Shown here: positions 33,611 to 38,725 of the stretch, in pieces | Numbering within the stretch: the first letter of the stretch is position 1 | How the letters are laid out: each line of letters starts with the position of its first letter | Source: Isosphaeraceae bacterium | GTDB lineage: Bacteria > Planctomycetota > Planctomycetia > Isosphaerales > Isosphaeraceae | Reading direction: 5' to 3' | Assembly: GCA_031291845.1 (NCBI GenBank) | Contig: JARLIH010000333.1 | Location: 1 to 38,725 of the forward strand | Length of the DNA stretch: 38,725 nt | The notes under the pieces: model-generated | Told to the model about the DNA's origin: nothing | Databases searched by the model: none | What the model saw: only the letters and a program-made list of their open reading frames with translations | Made by a program: the position numbers and the translations under genes

Positions 33611-34897
33611 ATGCGTTGCTCTTACTCTTGCCGGTCGACCGAACACGTCATCTCCCGCCGCGGGTTTCTCGGCGGAGTGGCCACGGGCCTGGGTGTCGCG
33701 ACGGGCTTCTCGGGCCTGACCCTCCCCTCCGTCGCCGCACAGCTCGAGCGGAAGGAGCGGCAAGTCCTCGTCATCTGGCTTGCCGGCGGCGCCAGCCAGC
33801 TCGAGACGTGGGACCCCAAGCCCAAGACCGATACCGGCGGCCCGTTCCGCGACATTGAAACCTCGGTGCCCGGCATCCGCATCTCGGAGCTCCTACCGCT
33901 CACCGCCCGCCAGATGCACCGGATGGCGCTGCTGCGCAGCATCAACACCAAGGAGAACGATCACGGCAAGGGGGCCTACCTGATGCACACCGGCCGCAAG
34001 GAGATGCCGGGGCAGGAGTACCCGCATTTCGGCTCGGTGGCCGCCAAGTTCCTGGCGGGCGAGCGGAACCCGCTGCCCGGCTACATCCACATCCAGCCCG
34101 GCGGCGGTGGGCTCGCCGGCCGTGAGGCGGCCTTTCTGGGTCCCAAGTACGGCTCGCTCAACCTGGGCAACGGCCAGGCCCCCGCGAACACCGCGCGCCC
34201 CGCGTCGATCGGCGATGCGGCCGCCCAGGCGCGCGATGCGCTTCGGGTCCATATGAACGACCGGTTCGCCCAGCGCCGGCGGACCGCCGAGACCGAGGCG
34301 TACACGACGACCTATGAGCAAGCCGTGCAGTTGATGGAGCGCAGGGAAGTCTTTGACGTGACCAAGGAGCCCGCGCGCGACGTCGAACGCTACGGCACCC
34401 ACGACTTCGGCCGCCACTGCCTCCTGGCGCGCCGGCTGCTCGAGGCGGGGACGACGTTCGTGAAGGTCTCGCACTCGAACTACGACACCCACAACGAGAA
34501 CTTCGACTTCCACCTCGAGCAGGTCGGCGAGTTCGACCAGGCGTTCTCCGCGCTGCTGGACGACCTGGCCGTGCGCGGGAGGTTGGAGCACACGCTGGTC
34601 GTCGTGATGTCGGAGTTCGGCCGGACGCCCCAGATCAATCCGTACTACGGCCGCGACCACTGGGGGACCGCGTGGTCGATCGCCCTGGCCGGCGCCGGGA
34701 TCAAGCCGGGCGTGGTCGTCGGCAAGACAAACGCCAACGGCACGGCGGTCGTCGACCGCGAGGTCCACGGCGGGCACCTGTTCCACACCTACCTGCGCGC
34801 GGTGGGGCTCGACCCGACCGAAAGCTTCGAGGCCAACGGGCGCGCGATCCAGATCGCCGACCCCACCGCGTCGTCCATCCGGGAGCTCCTCGCATGA
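33611..34897 (+). CDS. DUF1501 (sulfatase-like) Tat-exported protein
   Basis: This 428-residue protein begins with a Tat signal (SRRGFLGGVATGLGVATG near 16-33). The mature part belongs to the DUF1501 family, related to the alkaline-phosphatase/sulfatase fold: VIWLAGGASQLETWDPKP at the front, HGKGAYLMHTG and a late VVMSEFGRTPQIN with GRDHWG. It is the standard partner of the preceding DUF1549/DUF1553 protein. ATG 33611 has GGAAGG upstream. Its stop overlaps the WD40 start by four bases (ATGA). The activity of the family has not been fixed. Confidence 0.93.
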   Translation: MRCSYSCRSTEHVISRRGFLGGVATGLGVATGFSGLTLPSVAAQLERKERQVLVIWLAGGASQLETWDPKPKTDTGGPFRDIETSVPGIRISELLPLTARQMHRMALLRSINTKENDHGKGAYLMHTGRKEMPGQEYPHFGSVAAKFLAGERNPLPGYIHIQPGGGGLAGREAAFLGPKYGSLNLGNGQAPANTARPASIGDAAAQARDALRVHMNDRFAQRRRTAETEAYTTTYEQAVQLMERREVFDVTKEPARDVERYGTHDFGRHCLLARRLLEAGTTFVKVSHSNYDTHNENFDFHLEQVGEFDQAFSALLDDLAVRGRLEHTLVVVMSEFGRTPQINPYYGRDHWGTAWSIALAGAGIKPGVVVGKTNANGTAVVDREVHGGHLFHTYLRAVGLDPTESFEANGRAIQIADPTASSIRELLA

Positions 34898-35913
34898 GCC
34901 CGGCAACGCAGGCCGAGCCCGAGAAGGTGCATGTCGCCAAGGAGCTCAAGCACAAGAGCCCGCTCATCGCCTGCCGGTTCGACCCGAAAGGACGGTTCGT
35001 GTTCGCGAGCGCCGAGGACGATTCGGTCCAGCGCTGGGACCTCGAGACGGGCAAGCAAACGGCCCTCGCCGGTCACGACAGTTGGGTCTTCGCGCTGGCC
35101 GTGCACCCGAGCGGCGAGACGCTCCTCACCGGCGGCGGCGACGGCCAGCTCTTCTGGTGGCCCGCCAGGGCCGACGCGCCCGTCCCCTCGAGGCGCGTCC
35201 GAGCTCACGCCGGTTGGATCCGCTCCGTCGCCGTCAGCCCCGACGGCGCGCTCGTCGCCACCGCGGGCAACGACCGCCGCGTGAAGGTCTGGTCGTGCGC
35301 GGACGGCTCCCTGGTCCACGACCTCCCCGCGCACTCGAAGCCGGTCTATCGCGTCGCGTTCGACCCGTCCGGCAAGTTTCTGTTCTCCGCCGACCTCCAG
35401 GGGCTGGTCGTCCAGTGGGACCACAAGCCCGGCAAGGAAGCGGGCCGCTTCGACGCCGCGAAGCTGTACGCCTACAACGCCGGGCAAGGCGTCGACTTCG
35501 GCGGCGTGCGCGACCTCACGTTCAGCGCCGACGGCAAGTACCTCGCCTGCGGCGGCCTGATCGAGGCCTCGAATCCACTCGGCGCCGTCTGCACTCCAGC
35601 GGTCGTGCTCCTCGACCGCGAGTCGGGCAAGGAGCTACGCCTTCAGCGCCCGAAGGAGGACATCAAGGGGGTTGTCTGGGGCCTGCGGTTCCACCCCTCC
35701 GGGTTCCTCGTCGCCGCGTCGGGCGGTACCCCCGGCGGCTACCTCTTCTTCTGGAAGCCCGACCAGGTCAGCGAGTTCTTCAAGTTCAAGCTCCCGAATA
35801 CCGCCCGCGACCTGGACCTGCACCCCGATGGCTTGCGCCTGGCCACCGCCCACTTCGACGGGCAGCTCCGCGTGTGTATGATGAGTCTCCAAGCTGCCGG
35901 GAAGAAGACCTAA
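34894..35913 (+). CDS. WD40 repeat protein
   Basis: This 339-residue protein consists mostly of WD40 repeats forming a beta-propeller. Examples are FDPKGRFVFASAEDDSVQRWD, VHPSGETLLTGGGDGQLFWW, VSPDGALVATAGNDRRVKVW and FDPSGKFLFSADLQGLVVQWD, with further repeats to the end. There is no signal peptide, unlike its two upstream neighbours. The start overlaps the DUF1501 stop by four bases, so translation is coupled. WD40 proteins with DUF1549/DUF1501 pairs are common in Planctomycetes; the role is presumably scaffolding. Confidence 0.92.
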   Translation: MSPATQAEPEKVHVAKELKHKSPLIACRFDPKGRFVFASAEDDSVQRWDLETGKQTALAGHDSWVFALAVHPSGETLLTGGGDGQLFWWPARADAPVPSRRVRAHAGWIRSVAVSPDGALVATAGNDRRVKVWSCADGSLVHDLPAHSKPVYRVAFDPSGKFLFSADLQGLVVQWDHKPGKEAGRFDAAKLYAYNAGQGVDFGGVRDLTFSADGKYLACGGLIEASNPLGAVCTPAVVLLDRESGKELRLQRPKEDIKGVVWGLRFHPSGFLVAASGGTPGGYLFFWKPDQVSEFFKFKLPNTARDLDLHPDGLRLATAHFDGQLRVCMMSLQAAGKKT

Positions 35914-35969
35914 GAAGCCCGGGTGGCTGGTGCAGCCCTTCCGCTCGCAGACCGACCCGCGAGATCCTC

Positions 35970-37241
35970 ATGCCGCATCGCGTCAGGCCGTTGTTCTTTC
36001 TGCTCCTCATGCTCCCAAGATCGTTGTCGGCCGCCGAACCCGAACCGCGCTACGACGTCCTCATCCGCGGCGGGCATGTGATCGACCCCAAGAACGGGAT
36101 CGACGCCGTGCGCGACGTAGCCGTCTGGGGCGGCAAGATCGCGCGCGTCGCGCCCGACATCCCGGCCGACCAGGCCGCCACGGTCATCCCGGCCCAGGGT
36201 CTCTACGTCGTGCCGGGACTCGTGGACATCCACGTCCACGCCTACACCGGCACCGGGAACCGCGCGATTGCGGGCGATCTCAGCATCTGGCCCGATTCGC
36301 ACACGTTCCGCAGCGGCGTGACCACCGTGGTCGACGCCGGCACGGCGGGACGGCGGACCTTCTCCGACTTCAAGCAGCGCGTCATCGACCGATCGAAGAC
36401 GCGCGTGCTGGCCTTCCTGAACATCGTCGGCCGGGGCATGGCCGGGCGTCCGTACGAGCAGCTCCAGGACGATATGGACCCGCTTCGCGCGGCCACCTTG
36501 GCCCTGCAGTTCCCCGACATCATCGTCGGGTTCAAAACCGCGCATTACGACGGCCCGGAGTGGACCGCCGTCGAGCGTGCCGTCGAGGCTGGCCGGAAGG
36601 CCAAGCTCCCCGTGATGGTCGACTTCGGCACGTTCCGCCCTGAGCGGCCGTTCCCGCAACTGGTACTCGAGAAGCTCCGGCCGGGCGACATCTGCACGCA
36701 CATGTACGTGTCCATCCCAGGCGTTGCCGAAGTCCCCCTCTTCGACGGCGAAGGCCGCTTGCTTCCTTACCTGTCGCAGGCACGTCGGCGCGGAATCAGG
36801 TTCGATCTGGGCCACGGCTTCGAGAGTTTTCCATGGGCCCAGGTCGTCCCCGCCGTTCGCCAAGGCTGGCTGCCGGACTCGATCTCGACGGACCTCTATG
36901 CCCGCAGCGTCAACGCCGCGCTCAAGGACATGACCACGGCGATGTCGAAGTTCCTCGCGCTCGACGTCCCGCTGGACGACGTGGTGCGCATGTCGACCCT
37001 CGCGCCGGCCGAAGCGATCCGTCGGCCGGACTTGGGGCATCTTTCCGTCGGCGCCGTCGCCGACGTGGCGGTGCTCGCTCTGAGGACCGGCGAGTTCGGC
37101 TTCCTCGACGTGCGTAACCTCCGACGCAACGGGTCGAAGAAGCTCGAATGTGAGTTGACACTGCGCGACGGGCGCGTCGTCTGGGACTTGAACGGCCGGG
37201 CGGCGGCGCCTTTCCCTGCAAACCCCTCCTTATCCAAATAA
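35970..37241 (+). CDS. Amidohydrolase/deacetylase-family metallohydrolase
   Basis: This 423-residue enzyme has a signal-like N-terminus (RVRPLFFLLLMLPRSLSAAE). It then has the amidohydrolase-superfamily layout: a small beta-sandwich part with YDVLIRGGHVIDPKNG, the first metal motif HVH at 88-90 (VDIHVHAY), a second histidine in CTHMYVS and a third in LGHGFESF. The late DLGHLSVGAVADVAVL segment is typical of the family. It likely cleaves an amide or N-acyl group, possibly of an N-acyl D-amino acid, given the next gene. It lies 56 bases after the WD40 gene. Confidence 0.9.
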   Translation: MPHRVRPLFFLLLMLPRSLSAAEPEPRYDVLIRGGHVIDPKNGIDAVRDVAVWGGKIARVAPDIPADQAATVIPAQGLYVVPGLVDIHVHAYTGTGNRAIAGDLSIWPDSHTFRSGVTTVVDAGTAGRRTFSDFKQRVIDRSKTRVLAFLNIVGRGMAGRPYEQLQDDMDPLRAATLALQFPDIIVGFKTAHYDGPEWTAVERAVEAGRKAKLPVMVDFGTFRPERPFPQLVLEKLRPGDICTHMYVSIPGVAEVPLFDGEGRLLPYLSQARRRGIRFDLGHGFESFPWAQVVPAVRQGWLPDSISTDLYARSVNAALKDMTTAMSKFLALDVPLDDVVRMSTLAPAEAIRRPDLGHLSVGAVADVAVLALRTGEFGFLDVRNLRRNGSKKLECELTLRDGRVVWDLNGRAAAPFPANPSLSK

Positions 37242-37262
37242 CAACACCTGTGGAGTCGACTC

Positions 37263-38513
37263 ATGGCCGCCGTAAACCGTCGAGTCTTCCTCAGCGCGAC
37301 CGGCACCGCACTCGGCGCGGGCCTTGCTCTGCACGTCAATCCCACGAGTGCCGCGGCCTCCGGATTGGGGCACACCGGCATTACCAAGGCCGATTTGCCC
37401 ACCCCCGCCTTGCTCGTCGATCTCGATGCCCTGGAAGCCAACCTCAAGGTCATCGCCGACCACTGTCGGGCCAAAGGCTGTACGTTTCGCCCGCACGCGA
37501 AGACGCACAAGTGCCCGGCGATCGGTAAGCTCCAGGTCGCCTCCGGAGCGAAGGGCGTATCGGTTGCGACCGTCCCCGAGGCCGAGGCGATGGTGGCCGC
37601 GGGAGTTCCCGGCGTCCTGCTCACGTCGCCGATCGTTGAGCCGGGCAAAATCGCGCGGATGGTCGCGCTCACCAAGCAGGGGGGTGAGGTCATTCTGGCC
37701 ATCGGTCACCCGCGCGAGGCCGAGCTGCTCGCCGAGGCGGCCGCCACCGCGAAGCTCGTGATGGACGTGTTCGTCGACCTCGACGTGGGCGATCACCGGT
37801 TCGGCATCCTGCCGGGAGCCCCCGCGCTCGAACTGGCCCGGAAGATCAGCCGCTACGGCTCGCTCCGCCTCCGCGGGGTCCAGGCGTACGCCGGCCTCGC
37901 CTCGCACGTGAAGGGGTTTTCCGCCCGCCAGGAGGTCTCGCGCACCGCCATGCTCCAGGCCGTCGAGACGCGGCAACTGCTGGCGAAAGAGGGACACGAC
38001 GTGCCGATTCTCTCTGGTGGCAGCACGGGCACCTACAACATCGATACCGAGCTGCCCGGAGGCATCGAGCTCCAGGTGGGCTCGTATGTCTTCATGGACG
38101 TCGGCTATCGCGCGATCGGCGGTCGGAGCGGTGACGACGTGTACACGGACTTCCGGCCGAGCTTGACCGTGCTCACCACCGTCGTCAGCACGACGCTCGA
38201 CGACCGCGCCTCGATCGACGCCGGGGTCAAGTCGTTCGCGACGGACTCGCCCGCGTTGCCCGAGGCCAAGGATCGCGAGGGTCTGCGCTACAAGTTCTTC
38301 GGCGACGAGTTCGGCCTGCTCACCGCCGAGAGCGGGGCCAAGCTCCCCCGTCTGGGCGACCGTCTCGAATTCTACGTGCCACACTGCGACCCGACGGTAA
38401 ATCTGTACGACCGCATCTATGCCACGCGTGGGGACCACGTGGAGGCAGTCTGGCCGACCGTGGCACGGAAAGAGACAGCGGACAGGACGACAAAGCCCGC
38501 GGGTCAGCGCTAA
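37263..38513 (+). CDS. D-threonine aldolase-like PLP enzyme (D-TA family), exported
   Basis: This 416-residue protein has a twin-arginine-like signal (NRRVFLSATGTALGAG), and the alanine-racemase-like barrel starts with LPTPALLVDLDALEAN. The PLP lysine is K80 in RPHAKTHK, and the metal motif HCD (H374, D376) matches that of D-threonine aldolases. GGSTGTYN near 252-259 binds the cofactor phosphate in relatives. It could split D-threonine-type 3-hydroxy amino acids or dehydrate D-serine. The start is 21 bases after the amidohydrolase stop, with GGAG upstream. The pair suggests periplasmic D-amino-acid catabolism. Confidence 0.9.
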   Translation: MAAVNRRVFLSATGTALGAGLALHVNPTSAAASGLGHTGITKADLPTPALLVDLDALEANLKVIADHCRAKGCTFRPHAKTHKCPAIGKLQVASGAKGVSVATVPEAEAMVAAGVPGVLLTSPIVEPGKIARMVALTKQGGEVILAIGHPREAELLAEAAATAKLVMDVFVDLDVGDHRFGILPGAPALELARKISRYGSLRLRGVQAYAGLASHVKGFSARQEVSRTAMLQAVETRQLLAKEGHDVPILSGGSTGTYNIDTELPGGIELQVGSYVFMDVGYRAIGGRSGDDVYTDFRPSLTVLTTVVSTTLDDRASIDAGVKSFATDSPALPEAKDREGLRYKFFGDEFGLLTAESGAKLPRLGDRLEFYVPHCDPTVNLYDRIYATRGDHVEAVWPTVARKETADRTTKPAGQR

Positions 38514-38725
38514 CGAGGGTGTGCGGATGCAGCGTGAAGAACGACGGCCGATCCCTCACGCGGCCAGAGGTTGGTGTTAAATCGACGAATTCGTTCGTTC
38601 AGTCTTGTTGCGCGGAAGGCGCACGATCGCGGTATTCTTCTTTCTGGGAGGGCGGGGCTCCGTGCGCGGGGCGGCCCCCCGGGGGCGGGGCGGGCGGGGC
38701 CGCGCCCCCCCCCGGGAAACGCCCC
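38514..38725. other. Right edge: non-coding, partial repeat and GC-only tail
   Basis: No gene is seen here. GCGTGA and TCACGC (about 38530-38560) could form a loose stem after the D-TA gene. At 38646-38659 a copy of the left arm of the 12955 inverted repeat occurs (13 of 14 bases the same). After it, the sequence becomes G and C runs to the end of the window, with no readable right arm. This looks like a contig end inside a hairpin repeat. Confidence 0.5.

Noticed and set aside
37230-38438. A minus-strand frame of 402 codons opposite the D-TA gene
   Set aside because: It mirrors the D-TA gene; the PLP and metal motifs are on the plus strand.
1-38725. CRISPR arrays, tRNA, rRNA, insertion sequences, phage genes
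   Set aside because: No regularly spaced repeats, cloverleaf, rRNA-like stretches, transposase or integrase were seen on either strand.

Overview
The window looks like planctomycete DNA, most likely from the order Gemmatales (Gemmata or Isosphaera-like). It is very GC-rich. It carries several families that cluster in Planctomycetes: a DUF1549/DUF1553 protein next to a Tat-exported DUF1501 protein, a C-terminal PVC-type haem-binding domain, a short ECF sigma factor beside a membrane Ser/Thr kinase, a SUMF1-like protein, and an HEWGTF-type exported protein. The last 80 bases are almost pure G and C and look like a poor contig end. No rRNA, tRNA, CRISPR array or transposase was seen. Species assignment is inference.

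Layout. (1) 276-5763, minus strand: an ABC export operon with a DevC-like permease, an HlyD-type adaptor, a zinc alcohol dehydrogenase, a second MacB/FtsX-type permease, and one ATPase. (2) 5920-12901: a stress-like group made of a tandem universal stress protein (minus strand) and, divergently, a PAC2 protein, an ECF sigma factor, a phosphoribosyltransferase, an alpha/beta hydrolase, a 69-residue protein and an APH-like/P-loop kinase fusion. (3) 13043-16009, minus: a secreted sugar-dehydrogenase/tri-haem protein. (4) 16195-18969, plus: an ECF sigma factor and a Ser/Thr kinase whose leader is full of inverted repeats. (5) 19080-20885: an exported HEWGTF-type protein. (6) 21153-21590: a histone H1-like basic protein. 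(7) 21772-31613, minus: SUMF1-like protein, tandem glycosyltransferase, large TPR protein, DUF6817-like protein and Tat amidase. (8) 31864-38513, plus: DUF1549/DUF1553, DUF1501, WD40 repeat protein, metal-dependent amidohydrolase, and D-threonine-aldolase-like PLP enzyme.

The most interesting signal is non-coding. Two related ~80-nt transcription units lie on opposite strands, one ahead of the universal stress protein gene and one ahead of the ECF sigma gene. Each has a TTGACA promoter, a shared GCTCGTGA-w-GGG block, a small GGCU hairpin whose right arm overlaps the next stem by two bases, and an intrinsic terminator with seven T. The spacing from -10 box to T tract is the same to within a base. 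They could be a family of small RNAs or a transcription-attenuating leader for this stress group. The protein content of the group recalls members of the mycobacterial DosR dormancy regulon (Rv0571c-like, Rv2004c-like, universal stress proteins).

Most starts were moved inward from the longest open frame, using Shine-Dalgarno sequences, signal peptides, or overlaps with the previous gene. Functions rest on motif recognition by eye; no database search was run.
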